Below are positions 9,070 through 19,755 of a stretch of 64,000 nt of DNA, in pieces (position 1 is the stretch's first letter; the number at the start of each line of letters is the position of its first letter). The translations under genes were made by a program, and so were the position numbers. The DNA lies in the NCBI GenBank assembly GCA_951394045.1, contig OX595985.1, positions 4,960,001 to 5,024,000 of the forward strand, read 5' to 3'. The notes below the pieces were generated by a model that saw only the letters and a program-made list of their open reading frames with translations, searched no databases and had not been told where the DNA came from. The DNA is from Nitzschia sp. DOCU1 (lineage: Eukaryota > Bacillariophyta > Bacillariophyceae > Bacillariales > Bacillariaceae).

Positions 9070-11531
9070 ATGCCAAGAGGACATAAGAAACAAACCTATG
9101 GCGGGTCCACCCCTGTAGCAGGCCCTGTAGTAGTGCCTGCAATTGTAACCCAGCACCAAACCAATGTAGCAGTAGCCGCCAACAATCTCACAGCAGCTGC
9201 TGGTGCCGCTGCAATGGCGGAGGCTGTCCGTGCTATCAACCTAGCACACAGGAAGCCGAACACTGCAGCTGCCTACGATCCGAAATCGCTAGAATGGAAT
9301 GAATTCTGCGATGCAATGTATTCTGAGCACCCTGTAGCTTTCAGATATACAGTGGATAGTGAGAAACTCTTTCGTTTCATCGGCTACCATGCCTTTAGAA
9401 ACAAAAGACAAGGCGGGAAAAGTCGACCTGGTCGTGTCTCATTTGACCCGTTGGAATTCAAATCGAAGGAACAGGAACTTCTCCAGCACATTGCCGCGCG
9501 CCAGGAGAACCCAGAGTACGTGTTCCCCGACCCTGAGCACCCGTTGGGTGCTGATGCAATTAACACGTATATCAGTACAGTTCGGAGCATCTGGAGCGAA
9601 CAGCGGGAAAAAGGGGCGAACAACCACAGCTGGGATGCCATCCGTGGAGATCTACGTGTAGTGCACATGGTGAACATGGTGAAGGGCCGCAAGGCCCGAA
9701 TCAAACGCGCAAGATTTGACGAGAAACTTGACCGAGATTTCCAGCCTTTTCAGTCAATGGACCAGTTTCCCATTGCTGAACAATGGCTGTGGGACTATGG
9801 CAAAGGGACGAGACAGCAATGCTTTGTAGGCTTGAGATCGCGTATGGCATTCTCATGGTGCTACCATGCTGTTCTCCGCCAGGAGAGTCTATTTCTTGGT
9901 GAGTTGAGCGACTTGTTTAGTTTTATTCTTCGTCGTGACGATCATTCAGATCCCATGGAGGTTGTCATCCTCCAAATGAGGACAGGCAAAACTGTAGGTC
10001 GTTGCAATGATAGCCCGCAATATGGTCGCGCTATTCGCAACAAGAAAGTGTTGGAATGCCCTGTTGGCGCCCTTGCATTCTATCTATTCTACAGGTTTGC
10101 CTACAGTGGAGAAATGAGCGACAGCTGCAGGCCGGACTTTTCCGAAAATAAGGCCTGGTTTGATGTCAAACTTCTTTCAGACGGTAGTCTGAATCATTGT
10201 AAGTGCATGAAGCCACGAACTTTCACTGATGTGATAAAGAAATGCTTCGCCGAATGTCACATCTTTGCTTCCTGGGTTGGCCATTGGGGCCGCCATTGTG
10301 CAAATGCAAAAATGGAGACGATGGATGTGCCGGATGTTCAACAGATGAGGATGGGTAAGTGGGAGTATTGTTTGTGTTTTCGTTAGCAACATTGATGACT
10401 TACGTATTGTTCTCTACTGTGCTGTTGTCGAATATATTTAAAGGGCATTGGGACCACACCGTCCATGCCAAAACATATTCGTCACAGGTAGCCATTCATG
10501 GCATGAAAGGCATGGCCGGCTACACCAAGAATGAAGACTACTACCTCCCACGCAATCGGATTGAGCCGCCTACTGAGCTAGAAAAGCAGATCTTTCCTTG
10601 GGTCGACGCGGAATTGGTTAAGTTAGAGGAAAAATTTGCGGCAGACAGCGACGATCCAAAGGCGACAGCATGGGGCTTCCTTCGGTTTTTGAGGTCGATG
10701 AGGCGGGTCATTCTGCAGGATGCGGCGGCCATGATTGTGGAGGACCCAGGGCGGCGCAATCAGCATCCATTCTTCCAGTTGGAGTTGTTCCATTCTGATT
10801 CCTTTGAGGCATTTGTTGGCCGGATGCGCAATCTTTTGATGGAGTCGTCAGTGCAGGCAGAGGCAAGAGGACAGATAGAGAAGGCACTTAGGGGCATGAA
10901 CGCGAGATTCGACAATCTGGAGAGTAGAGTGCAGGGGGGGTATTCCATGGTTGCTAGCCGCCTTGAGGAGTTGGTAAGGGCACAACTTGACAATTTTCGA
11001 GTTTCAATCGCAGCTACAGTGGCAGACCAGTTGATTGTTGCAGCCGATTCGATCAGGGCAACTGGCGGCGATAGAGAGTCGAATGGTGGAGAACAAGGAG
11101 GTAGTGGAGTGGAGGAGTTGGAGGCTTCTGGTTTGGATGATCCAAGTTACTTTGGGCACAAGTTGACAACGGGATTCTGCGGTTCAGATTCCGTTTTTCG
11201 GATGTACAATGAATGGCATGGGCTAAGGGAGTTCACAGGAATTCCTATGGATGGAGGCATTGCCGCCATTGAGGCTGCTCATGGGAGCAATTGGCGGAAA
11301 GTGGGCAAATATTGGACGGCCAAGGAGCAAAAACATTTCAGTAGGATGGGCATCATCATGAGGGGCATCGATTGTGCAGGGGCAGAAGGCCACAATTTCG
11401 CTGATGTTTGTCAGGAGCTGACACAGCACTTTACTCATGGCGGTTCCAAGTCGCTAGCAGGTTTAGCAATCTATGTTCAGGAGAAAGGTTGGGTTGAAAG
11501 GAAGAGGAGGAGGGTGGAGACCGATAACTAG
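9070..11531 (+). CDS. Crypton tyrosine recombinase with GCR1_C domain, two exons
   Basis: Predicted exons are 9070-10354 and 10444-11531, encoding 790 residues. The 89-bp intron begins GTAAGT, ends AAAG and preserves frame. ATG 9070 has a good context (CAACCATGCC); the frame is open further upstream but has no ATG there. The enzyme cuts and rejoins DNA through a covalent tyrosine intermediate to excise and integrate the element. Catalytic features are an arginine in GLRSRMAFSW, an H-x-x-R-H box (GHWGRHC) just before the intron, and a tyrosine in WDHTVHAKTYS just after it. The GCR1_C-like region is near the C-terminus: YNEWHGLREF, GSNWRKVGKYW, a basic RKRRRVE tail. This copy looks intact. Confidence 0.85.
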
Positions 11532-11821
11532 TGGCGCTAAATTCAGTGGTCCCCTGGAGAGGGGGGTGGTGGTGGGCAAAACTTTACTCAATTATACATA
11601 ACTGAATAGCAAGGATTTTGATTCTATAGTTATTTCTACTGGAGCAATTTCATAGCCTAGTAAAGATTTCAAGATTTCTGTCAATGCCATGGTCAAATTC
11701 CTGAAAAGTTTTAGTCTTGGTCCGAGCCGTCGAGGAGGGGGTGTTCCCCCAAAAAGTTAGTCTGGGAAGTCATGGATATTGTTGACTCAATGGAATGCGG
11801 AGGTGTGACGAGCGCTTTGTG

Positions 11822-11888
11822 TTAAATGAAGGTATCCTAAGTAGAAAGCATGTTAAAGGTTGTACATCTTCTACATACATGTTTTGGC
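11822..11888 (+). repeat. Left terminal inverted repeat of the TTAA element
   Basis: This 67-bp repeat begins TTAAATGAAGG and ends ATGTTTTGGC. It is identical to the reverse complement of 12866-12932. Confidence 0.9.
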
Positions 11889-12258
11889 GATTATTTATCC
11901 TTAGTCTAACACCGCGTCTAGGGCTTATCGCGTGGTGTTGCGGTGGAGTCTAGCCTGCGGCTAGACTCCGTAGGTACCTTTACAAATAATACCAGCAAAA
12001 AATACTTAACGTAAACACCTTTACATTTATGCAAAGGGGCATGCCTGCTCTCATGCATAAGTAAATTCGCGCGCTCTGCTTTCCAAGCCGTTGACTTGGA
12101 AAGCGCGCGCCGGCACCGCCGGCGTGCAACAAAAATAACTGTCATTTACCAACCGAATGTGGACATTTTTGGAGGGAAACTCCTCGCGCGCCAGCCAGTG
12201 CTCTGGCCCCCAAATTTGTCACAAATCGTCGAAGTCCATCGCATTGGAATCATCCACC

Positions 12259-12593
12259 ATGAGGGTTGGTGACAGAGTGAAAATCGTACGTGGTACGTAC
12301 AAAAAAAAGCCAAACACTGCATGCAACATTGGCATTGTCATCAGGGTGACGCCAATGAAGCTGCATGTGAGGCTGGATGAAGGTCCTCATTCTGGAATGA
12401 CGATCCTTGTGCTCGAAACATCGGTAGCAAAGGTACGACAAGTCCATCTAGTCCTTCCCAGTCGGACCTCAAGGCTCTGACGGACAAGGTGGCAGGCTTG
12501 CAGGCGGAGGTCGCGTCTCTTAAGGAAGTCCAAGCTTCTCTGGTGTCCGAGATCCGTCTCCTTGGGCAGTCACTTAGCAATCTTAACATTTAG
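12259..12593 (+). CDS. Small KOW-domain protein with a coiled-coil tail in a shifted frame
   Basis: ATG 12259 in good context (CCACCATGAG) opens MRVGDRVKIVRGTYKKK, followed by GIVIRVTPMKLHVRLD. This is a KOW-type small barrel of the sort that binds RNA or protein in transcription and translation factors. The frame ends at 12480. A second frame (about 12432-12593) encodes an amphipathic segment, LKALTDKVAGLQAEV to LLGQSLSNLNI, which reads as a coiled coil. The two parts may be joined by a very short intron (for example 12424-12461) or separated by a frameshift. The gene lies wholly inside the TTAA element and is either cargo or a captured host gene. Confidence 0.5.
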
Positions 12594-12865
12594 ATACTTA
12601 GTTGAAATTTATTGCACCGATTCATTACTTAGATGGCAAACCCATACAAATTTTAAAGTACTTAGCAATTTTGAGATGCCACAAAACCCACTGTCTATTG
12701 TACGTCTTTTGTGTAGATTATGTACCTGTTCTCTTTCCACAGTCCAAGAGCCGGAAATGAAGCCTCAGACCCCATTTTGGGCATTCTACGAGACATTTGA
12801 ACGGTGATCTCTGGTACTGGTCCGGAAAAAACCACACACTTTTCATTTGTACCAAGATCCCTGTT

Positions 12866-12932
12866 GCCAAAACATGTATGTAGAAGATGTACAACCTTTA
12901 ACATGCTTTCTACTTAGGATACCTTCATTTAA
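12866..12932 (-). repeat. Right terminal inverted repeat of the TTAA element
   Basis: Mirror of 11822-11888 over 67 bp with no mismatch seen, ending CCTTCATTTAA. Confidence 0.9.
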
Positions 12933-13300
12933 TTGGTAGGGAGCTCGGCCTTCAATGTATGTATGGTTGGGGACGTCATGACACGGAGGGCAATGAACCA
13001 TGACTTGGAGCATAATGTCCTTGCCACGTGGGAGCGTGTAGGTGGTACCACTAGCGCGTAAAGGTGGACGCGTGCAGTTTCGTCTGCAGGGGCAACAGAA
13101 AGCATTGTGATTGGAGGATAAAAGATATAAGATAATACAGCACGAATAACATATAAATGGAAGTGCGTAAAGAGAAATTCGCCGTGCCTCCTGAACAGCT
13201 GTTTGCAGGAAAATCCGGGATTGGGGAGATTTAGTGCGTAAAGATTGCGATAGAAACAGGAAGACAAAGATTTGTTGCAGCTTTGAAATCGAGAGAAACC
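12933..13300 (+). promoter_or_regulatory. Upstream region of the 885-codon gene with three GCGTAAA motifs
   Basis: This is non-coding sequence between the TTAA element and the next gene. GCGTAAA occurs at 13056, 13165 and 13236, about 65-245 bp before the predicted ATG. The same heptamer clusters ahead of the other genes in this island, so it is a candidate promoter or binding element. No TATA box was assigned. Confidence 0.45.
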
Positions 13301-16264
13301 ATGGATCCTGAGGAAGAATTGAAGAAGTTGTACGCTCAGAATAACTCACAGGCTAACGCACAGTCGGAGGCGGTGGCAAACCCACAGTCGGAGGCAGTGG
13401 CAAACCCACAGTCGGAGGCGGATAAGGCAAAGTGGAAGTATGTGGCAAAGTTGTTGACTGATGCGTTCGATAGGGTTCAAAAATATAAGTTTTTGGACGA
13501 TGTGAGGGAGGAAGAAGGAGTAAAGGGTTTGTACGAGGATGACTTGGAGAAAGCGATGAAGTACGAAGATCTTGTTGAAGAGGTAAAGCAACTGCGTGAG
13601 GAAGCTAGTGTTTCGGGCATTGCTCCGATTGCTTTTCCCGAGTATTCCCAGGATAAGCGGAAAATGCTGGAAGCTGTTCAGATGTTTAACCATTGGATGG
13701 TGGATATTCTGTTCCTCGTTGATCGAAGTTTGGGGGAAATCAACAACTTTTGGACGGCTATCACGGTTTTTGTAGGTAAGCAAAAGACGATTGATGTGAA
13801 AAGCGTAAGAAAAGAAACTAATGTGGCGTCAAAGAATATCTTCTAAGCGAGGGTAAGAAGGATCAAATTGATTTTGCGCAGGACTTAAGCATCATGGAAG
13901 GGTTGGTAAAGTCTGTTGTGACTGATCCCGAGAATCTTCGAGAAAGTCCGGACATGTCGTGCAAAGGAGTCTTTGGAGAGCTGTTGGATTTCAATTCTAA
14001 ATTGTTTGAAAAGTGTGACGTGTGGAGTCAGTTTGAGAAGGTTTTGCCCGAGAACGGACCGAAGGATACGTCTGGGGTACAGGTGATGTTGTTGCTTTGG
14101 TACTTTGCGCTTTCGAACGTTTTGGATACGACTGGAGGAATCGAAACTCAGATGTAAGTAAACGAGGGATATGTATTTTGACCGGTGGAAAGGTTGCTAA
14201 CCTTCTTGAAGTAAACCGGCATTTAAAGTTCTTTCTAGTGAGCAGAAGTACTGGCCTATGCTGAAACAGTTTGGGTTTGTGCTTGCGTCAGCTTGCACCG
14301 ATGAAAGTGTGGTTGAAATCTTGGAGCTGCACAAAATTTGCAATAACGAAGAGCATTTTATGAATCAGAATTTGCAAGCAAAACGAGCAATTCATCGCAA
14401 GCAAGGAAGTGCTCCGAAAACGGAACAATGCCGTGGGATCCAAACATCCTCGATTTTGTTTTTGCACTGTGCTTTGCTCCCGTTAATGGACCGGATTGGA
14501 AAGAACAAGGAGGATACTGAGTTCTTCGAGAATCCAAAAGTTAAGATGATTCACTTGCAATATTTGACCAAGAGCAAGGAGATCATGTCGAAGATTGGTT
14601 ACGACATCGCGTTGCGTAATTGGTTGATAGAGTGCGACAAGGACAAAATGCTTCATTTGCGTGGTGACTCGAAACCGTCGGCGCGTGTGGTGAAACGAAG
14701 AGACGGGACGGCGGTCAAGGAGAATGATGGTGACTTGAAACCGTCGGCACGTGGGGGGAAAGGAAGAGGCGCAACGGCGAATGAAAAAGAAGCAGTTGCT
14801 GGATTGAACAAGGAAATTTTGGAACTGAAGGAGAAGATAAACGGTTGGATGCAAAATGTGGGCGAAAACCATGGAGAGTTGAGCAAGGGCATTTCGGAGC
14901 TGAATGAGAAGATTAATGGTTCGATGCACAATGTGGGCAAAAACCACGTCGAGTTGAGCAAGGGCATTTCGGAGCTGAACGAGAAGATTAACGGTTCGAC
15001 GATGAGCAAAATCGTAACGGAGATGGCAAACAAAATTGACAACTTGACAAAAACTGTTGAGAAGATCGATAACGTTAACCAACTCGAGTTGATGCACAAT
15101 GTGGACGTAAGCCATGTCGACTTGAGGAAAATCGTAACGGAGATGGCAAACAAAATTGACAACTTGACGAAAACTGTTGAGAAGATCGATAAGCAAGGTT
15201 CGAACTTGGAAACGCAAGTTTCGGCCTTTTCGAGCATTTCTAAGGAAAAAATGGAGAAGATGATATTCATTGCGGAGTTTCTCATGAAGAAGTAAGTATT
15301 ATGGTGGAAGTCGTCAACTGTCGAATCCGTCTAACATTTTGAAATTGCTTTTAGTGAAATTCTTTGGAACGCTGATGGAGAAGATCCAAAGAACCCCATT
15401 GTGCGGACCGCGTCTGCTAATATGGCGAAACAAGTACTGCAGGGGATAGATAAGGTTGGAGCGTTTATCGATGACTCCTCCACTCAAAGTTTGACAGTGG
15501 CAGGTGGCGTTGTTTGCAAGAAGAAGGACACTGGTAAATTCGAATTGACAAACTCGGAAGGAACCTTTGTACTAGTTGATAGGGCAAATAAGGATGAAAA
15601 AGGAAAGGCAGTTCGGGTCAATAAGTCGACGACCATCGACTCAGATGTTGGCTATCATAAGAGAGACGGAGTGTTGATGAGTAAGTGCAATTTTGAAGTG
15701 TTTTGAAGTGTAAATTGCTACGTAATTGTGACTAACAATGATTGTAAATTGTCAGTTGGCAGCAGAAACGTTGGAAAGGAAGATACGACAGGAAGCCCCA
15801 AGGCGGCGGCTGCGCGTAATGTCTCGAAGGCACATACGACAGGAAGCCCCAAGGCGGCGGCTGCGCGTAATGTTTCGAAGGCAGATGTTGGAAGTGAAGA
15901 TGACAAGAATTCTGCTGACGAGGGTTTCTCGTTTCACTTCAATGCAATTAGTCCTGGAGTTGAAAGGAAGGCAGATGGGTCCAAGGGTAAAGGAGAAGAT
16001 GATGAGCAAAAGTTATTTGCCAAGGTTGTATCGTTGAGTCTCGGAGTCAAGGCAAAAGATGGTTGTGCTGATGATGAAAAAGCATCAACTGTCGGAACTA
16101 GGGTGGGTAAAGGAAAGGACAAGGCGGTGTCTGGAAAGGAAGCACCGATTCTCGATCTTGGCAAGATCAATGATGATGATGGAGACACAAAAAGTCGCCC
16201 CAAGCGCAAAGTTGTTGAAAAGAAGAGCGTTAGTGTGAGCAACAAGAAGGGTCGAAATGCGTAA
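13301..16264 (+). CDS. Five-exon coiled-coil protein of unknown function
   Basis: Predicted exons 13301-13771, 13882-14153, 14212-15291, 15355-15680 and 15756-16264 join in frame to 885 residues. The introns (110, 58, 63, 75 bp) begin GT, three of them GTAAGT, and end AG. The ATG has an ideal context (AACCATGG). The N-terminus repeats NPQSEAVA. The middle (about residues 420-640) is a long coiled coil made of repeated GISELNEKINGS and KIVTEMANKIDNLTKTVEKI units. The fifth exon starts with a tandem GSPKAAAARNVSKA duplication and ends in a basic, possibly nuclear-targeting tail (RPKRKVVEKK, NKKGRNA). I do not recognise the family. It sits between the TTAA element and other orphan genes and may be element cargo. 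Confidence 0.65.
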
Positions 16265-16442
16265 AGAAGAGTCGGAATGCGTAAAAATAATATTGGTGAC
16301 TATTAGATGTAAAGAGTGTATCAAGTCATAGTAATGACGAATTTCGTTTCTACCAGCCCAAACGTCGCGCAAATGCGGTGACATGATCATGCTTCCAGAT
16401 GGTGTTGGCAAGATTGGGATAGCGTCCTTTGAAACCATCGTT

Positions 16443-17018
16443 TCATTCTGATTCATCGAAAGAATGCTCAACGATGAAGTCAATGTCGGCATTCTTGAGG
16501 AAATCGTCCATCGAAATTGGAGGCTGAGCAGCGTAATTGGTTTTATCAATCATGTCGACTTCTTTAGGCGGATATTTTGAGAATCGAGAATCCATGATGA
16601 AACTGCGCAAAGCATATAGTCCAGCTTGCCTGGTTTCGGCGGTACTTTCCCCGCTTGTTGGTTGACGGAGGAAAACTCTCCGAGCATACCCATCGCCTGG
16701 GTTGGTCATCTCTTGATCATTGGTGTTAGGACGACGGCGGTTCAAGGTTCGAATGAAGTTGCATTCGTCCATAAGGGAATGCCTTTCCTCGAAGTCTTGT
16801 CGAATATACTTGGCCAATCCCGCAGTGTATCCGTCTTCAGTCTCCGTTTTCTCGTACAAATAGATTTCGAATGGAATTGCTTCGGCAAAGCTGTAGCAAA
16901 CAACACGTAAGTTAGGCTTTTTCTGAGGACTCAGCAGAGGTTTCTTAGATTTCATCGGGCTTGCACGTTTCACCGGCTCTTTGTCTTTGGCTTTACGCAT
17001 GGGGGCAGGCTTTGACAT
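16443..17018 (-). CDS. Orphan 191-residue protein with basic N-terminus
   Basis: The most plausible start is ATG 17018, giving MSKPAPMRKAKDKEPVKR; the frame is open further upstream. The first 40 residues are rich in lysine, proline and serine (SPMKSKKPLLSPQKK), typical of a disordered or nuclear segment. The remainder looks globular (VVCYSFAEAIPFEIYLYEK) and the C-terminus is acidic. No known domain is recognised. It converges on the preceding gene (178 bp between stops) and diverges from the next, sharing a 494-bp intergenic region with several GCGTAAA motifs. Confidence 0.5.
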   Translation of the reverse strand: MSKPAPMRKAKDKEPVKRASPMKSKKPLLSPQKKPNLRVVCYSFAEAIPFEIYLYEKTETEDGYTAGLAKYIRQDFEERHSLMDECNFIRTLNRRRPNTNDQEMTNPGDGYARRVFLRQPTSGESTAETRQAGLYALRSFIMDSRFSKYPPKEVDMIDKTNYAAQPPISMDDFLKNADIDFIVEHSFDESE

Positions 17019-17512
17019 GTTGCGTAGAGTTTGATTGAGGTGGAAGGAAAATATGTGTTGTTTTCCAAATGGAAAGGAATGAAGGGTTCGTGTGTAAAGC
17101 AACAATATGGTTATCGACAATGAATCTTTGCAGTATATCGCAACCCATATTGAGCGATAATATATCCTCCATGTAAAAATTACGCATTTGAAGATGGTTT
17201 TTGTCGCCAATTGATTATTAAGTAAAATTAATGAATATCTTTACGCTGTTTACCGAATTAAGAAATGTTGCGATTGGTCTCATGTTTGTGCGTAACGCAC
17301 GTAATGCGTTTTATATCAGTAAGTGTTGCGCAGTCTATTTTGCATTTACGCATATGTTCTTTTAGAAAGCGTAAATACCTATTTTCGCTTATTGGCGAAC
17401 CGAAATACGAATGGGGTAAAGGCAGGGACACCCTTAGCAAATGCATAGATGAATTGTACACAAATTGAATTGTCACCAATGGGAGTTGCACCTTTCGCGC
17501 AAACCTAGAAGT
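17019..17512. promoter_or_regulatory. Divergent promoter region between two orphan genes
   Basis: This gap separates two genes that point away from each other. TTTACGC or GCGTAAA occurs at 17240, near 17343 and near 17373, with related TGCGTAA/ACGCA variants around 17288-17306. The local density matches the other promoters of the island. A shared regulator is an inference. Confidence 0.4.
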
Positions 17513-18157
17513 ATGGACCGCAATATGGATCCTTTCTTCTTTGAATGGGAGGACTGGTCGGAGGAAGAAGCTGAATTGTTTTGGCACGGGTTTACGCATC
17601 CCATTGCCATGATTCGGTTCCAATTGTTGGAACATGAATTGCTATATCATGATATTGGGCTTAAAGTTGAGAAAGCGACAGAGCATGAGGAAATTCGACA
17701 TTGGCGCCAAGAAATTATTGAACGCGCTTTGGAAGAATGGTGGGAGTATCGTGAATTCGTGGATAACGAACCTTTATTCGATTGGAACCGCCATCATTAC
17801 GTCGTTAACAGATTCGAGAAAATGTTGATGAATAGTTCTGAAATACCCGTGACGCGCTCCATTATAAAATGGTTCCGCAAGCGTTCGATGGAGTTCTTGT
17901 TTCTCAACGTGAACCCGGATGGTACATGCCAATTTAACGATCGTGCTTATTGGCATATCATTTGGGATCGCGATGCGCAAGGTTGGGATGCATTGGCTGC
18001 ATCCGCAGAGGACCCTGCAATTAAAGAGTGGTATCAGCAATTTGCTGATAGGTCGCGACGTTACCAAATTGCAATGCAAACTGAGATGGAAGGTAGTGAT
18101 GCAGTGGAATATGACATGTCGTCAAGTATCGACAGTCCTATTTCGCATTTGCTTTAG
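17513..18157 (+). CDS. Orphan 214-residue protein rich in tryptophan and acidic residues
   Basis: The first in-frame ATG is 17513 (MDRNMDPFFFEWEDW); upstream codons are open but lack ATG. The protein is rich in Trp, Glu and His (EEWWEYREF, HWRQEIIERAL) and looks mostly helical and soluble. The C-terminus is acidic and serine-rich. No domain is recognised. It stands alone on the plus strand between the divergent promoter and the broken helicase copy. Confidence 0.45.
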   Translation: MDRNMDPFFFEWEDWSEEEAELFWHGFTHPIAMIRFQLLEHELLYHDIGLKVEKATEHEEIRHWRQEIIERALEEWWEYREFVDNEPLFDWNRHHYVVNRFEKMLMNSSEIPVTRSIIKWFRKRSMEFLFLNVNPDGTCQFNDRAYWHIIWDRDAQGWDALAASAEDPAIKEWYQQFADRSRRYQIAMQTEMEGSDAVEYDMSSSIDSPISHLL

Positions 18158-18539
18158 ATTAATTAATTTATGCAAGGTAGAAGATTAAAGAGTTGTAATA
18201 GTTGATATGGTAGATGTTTCAACACCTGGAAGGGGTACGTGACATTGCAACGCGTTACAATGGACCATAAGCTAATAGTTATTGTTGCGTGTAAGGGGTA
18301 ACCCGCATATCCTGCGGTTGTTGCCGCAGGGAGGCGTCTGAGCTACCATCCCCGTGCGTAAAACGCAAAATGATATTTTACGCAATTTTGTTTGTCCGTG
18401 AAGCCGCACGTTGTAATTATTTATCGCTAATTAGCGAAGCAAGGCAGAGATGAAAGTGATACAGATGGGGATGGATTGAATGACTCTAGCATGCATTGTT
18501 AGAGTCGATTGTTTTGCCTATTAAAGTGAGCACCAAAAT
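18158..18539. other. Intergenic stretch with a perfect hairpin and GCGTAAA motifs
   Basis: No ORF worth calling is present. A perfect 7-bp stem (CCTGCGG/CCGCAGG) with a six-base loop lies at 18311-18330, and CTGA follows about ten bases later. GCGTAAA/TTTACGC sites lie near 18356 and 18375. A hairpin followed by CTRR resembles a Helitron 3' end, but the expected T after CTRR is absent. Confidence 0.4.
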
Positions 18540-19074
18540 ATGAAACGAAACAACAACGAAATGGCTGTGTTGCCTAACATATGGTTTGCGGCAGCTGGAA
18601 TGGACAACAAGTACCAAGAAGCAATTGAAGTGCTGGCTGCAACGCATGTGAAACGGTATTTGAATGTTGGAAATCGTGTTGACGAGTGCAGTGCATTGGA
18701 AGCTCTTGAAGAACTCATCACTAAACATGATACAAACAACTCACGTTGCACAATGTTCATGAAGGTACCTGCTGGTGGCGGAAAATGTAAGTGTTGTCTT
18801 GGATTGGAGGATTGTGATAAAAAGGCATTGATTCACTAAGTTATTTGCCACAGCACGTCTTCTAGAATCCTTGATGGTGTGTTCACAACTTTTAGTAGAA
18901 AATGTTGAACGTGAATGGTCATCACACCAAGTTAAAGTTAAAGCGGCGACAGGTGCAGCTACAAGTGAGATTTCCGGCAAAACAATTCATAGACTGCTTG
19001 AGATTGTGCAAAATGCAAAGGTTTTGAATGACTATGATGAACGAGATAGCACCTGTTACTACGCAATTGACTGA
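18540..19074 (+). pseudogene. Truncated Pif1-like helicase copy with a conserved intron
   Basis: Joining 18540-18786 to 18854-19074 removes a 67-bp GTAAGT...CAG intron. The result aligns with the Walker A region of the full helicase gene downstream: EAIEVLAATHVKRYL matches FEVLAATYVKMFY, and VPAGGGKSRLLESL matches GPAGAGKSRILESL. The intron interrupts the Walker A lysine-serine junction in both copies, so they share ancestry. The fragment stops shortly after the segment that should lead to Walker B (CYYAID), and no Rep domain precedes it. Substitutions are many, so this is an old, separate Helitron relic and not a recent duplicate. Confidence 0.75.
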
Positions 19075-19147
19075 ACCTTGTGGAACAGCAACATATTACA
19101 GGAAAAATTGGAAAAACATAATGATGGTTAGTTTAGAGTATATGATG

Positions 19148-19537
19148 TTAATCACGTTTTTCCCTGATGCGGCGGACAAGCTGCATGTCTTTAGTCATCA
19201 AGGTTACGCGTTTGGCGTGGTTGGCACATTTGTTTGCGTTATGAAACAGCTCCGTTAGATGATCTTCCGATGCATGTTGAAGCGCTAACATTGCTTTTGC
19301 TTGAAAACGCAATTGCTTTCCAAGTTTATTGCAAGTAATTTCTCGAACCACCCTTTGGAAGGCTAATTTAGGTATAAGCAAGTTTGTTGATCGTTGGTAA
19401 TGACGAATTTCCCAAAGTGCTATTGTTCCTGGTCTCAATCGATGACGTTGCAGGACGTTTTGATTCCTTGGTGAAAGTGTTCGACGCAAAGGTTGCTGGG
19501 TTTGTCTGCGAGATGGAATTGGTTTGATCCTTGCCAT
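19148..19537 (-). CDS. Divergent histone H3, possibly CENP-A-like
   Basis: The frame from ATG 19537 encodes 129 residues, close to the usual 135 of H3. The tail starts ARIKPI, recalling ARTKQT, but lacks most conserved lysines. The histone fold is clear: [17 protein letters not shown] and [15 protein letters not shown] (alpha N and alpha 1), [16 protein letters not shown] (alpha 2), [19 protein letters not shown] (loop 2 and alpha 3). Loop 1 ([15 protein letters not shown]) is one residue longer than canonical H3, and the helix reads MLALQ. Both lean toward centromeric variants, but identity to any cenH3 is unproven. It would package DNA in the nucleus. It diverges from the Rep-helicase gene across 218 bp. 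Confidence 0.8.
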   Translation of the reverse strand: MARIKPIPSRRQTQQPLRRTLSPRNQNVLQRHRLRPGTIALWEIRHYQRSTNLLIPKLAFQRVVREITCNKLGKQLRFQAKAMLALQHASEDHLTELFHNANKCANHAKRVTLMTKDMQLVRRIREKRD

Positions 19538-19755
19538 GATAAATATGTGCATAAGCGTAAAACGTTGACCCTGTGGCTTGTGTTTTGGCGATAGTAGTGG
19601 CGTAAATGACGGCGTAAAACAATCGCTAGTGCTATGTTTACGCAAACTTTTAGCGAACTAACATTCGCCCCCATTCGCCAACCAATGCGTAAACCAATAC
19701 ACAAGATTGTTGGACATGGAACGAGCAAGCGTAAACTAAAGCGGTGTCTTAAGCA
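19538..19755. promoter_or_regulatory. Bidirectional promoter between histone H3 and Rep-helicase, six GCGTAAA motifs
   Basis: The 218 bp between the two divergent start codons contains GCGTAAA at 19555, 19600, 19612, 19687 and 19729 and its complement at 19637. The motif occurs in both orientations. TTCGCC and TAGCGAA variants lie between them. This is the densest cluster in the window and strongly suggests a shared control element for both genes. Confidence 0.6.

Larger units (their letters stand above)
8734..11821 (+). mobile_element. Crypton transposon, left copy (complete)
   Basis: This 3088-bp segment is repeated in inverted orientation at 25901-28936. The match starts at ATAGGGAG on the outer side and stops at GCTTTGTG on the inner side, which fixes both ends. 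It encodes one tyrosine recombinase with a GCR1_C DNA-binding tail, the layout of fungal and stramenopile Cryptons. Cryptons lack long terminal inverted repeats and are thought to move as circles by site-specific recombination, and no TIRs are seen here. It interrupts the 5' part of the gypsy element. Its inner end directly abuts the TTAA element. Confidence 0.85.
11822..12932. mobile_element. Short DNA element with 67-bp terminal inverted repeats and TTAA ends
   Basis: Positions 11822-11888 and 12866-12932 are perfect inverted repeats of each other. Both ends read TTAA followed by ATGAAGG. TTAA is its own complement, so it can be read as a 4-bp target duplication; that would point to the piggyBac superfamily, with true 63-bp TIRs. 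The element sits exactly at the inner end of the left Crypton. It encodes no transposase and is non-autonomous, but it contains a small KOW-domain gene. Superfamily placement rests only on the TTAA ends. Confidence 0.75.

Noticed and set aside
14483..15217. 244-residue minus-strand ORF over the coiled-coil gene
   Set aside because: It mirrors repetitive coiled-coil coding sequence; the plus strand has four consistent introns and a start in good context.
18290..18360. Possible tRNA or tRNA-derived element on the minus strand (GGTAGCTCAG-like A box)
   Set aside because: The acceptor ends do not pair, the central stem is 7 bp with a 6-base loop instead of 5 bp and 7, and no T-arm consensus follows.
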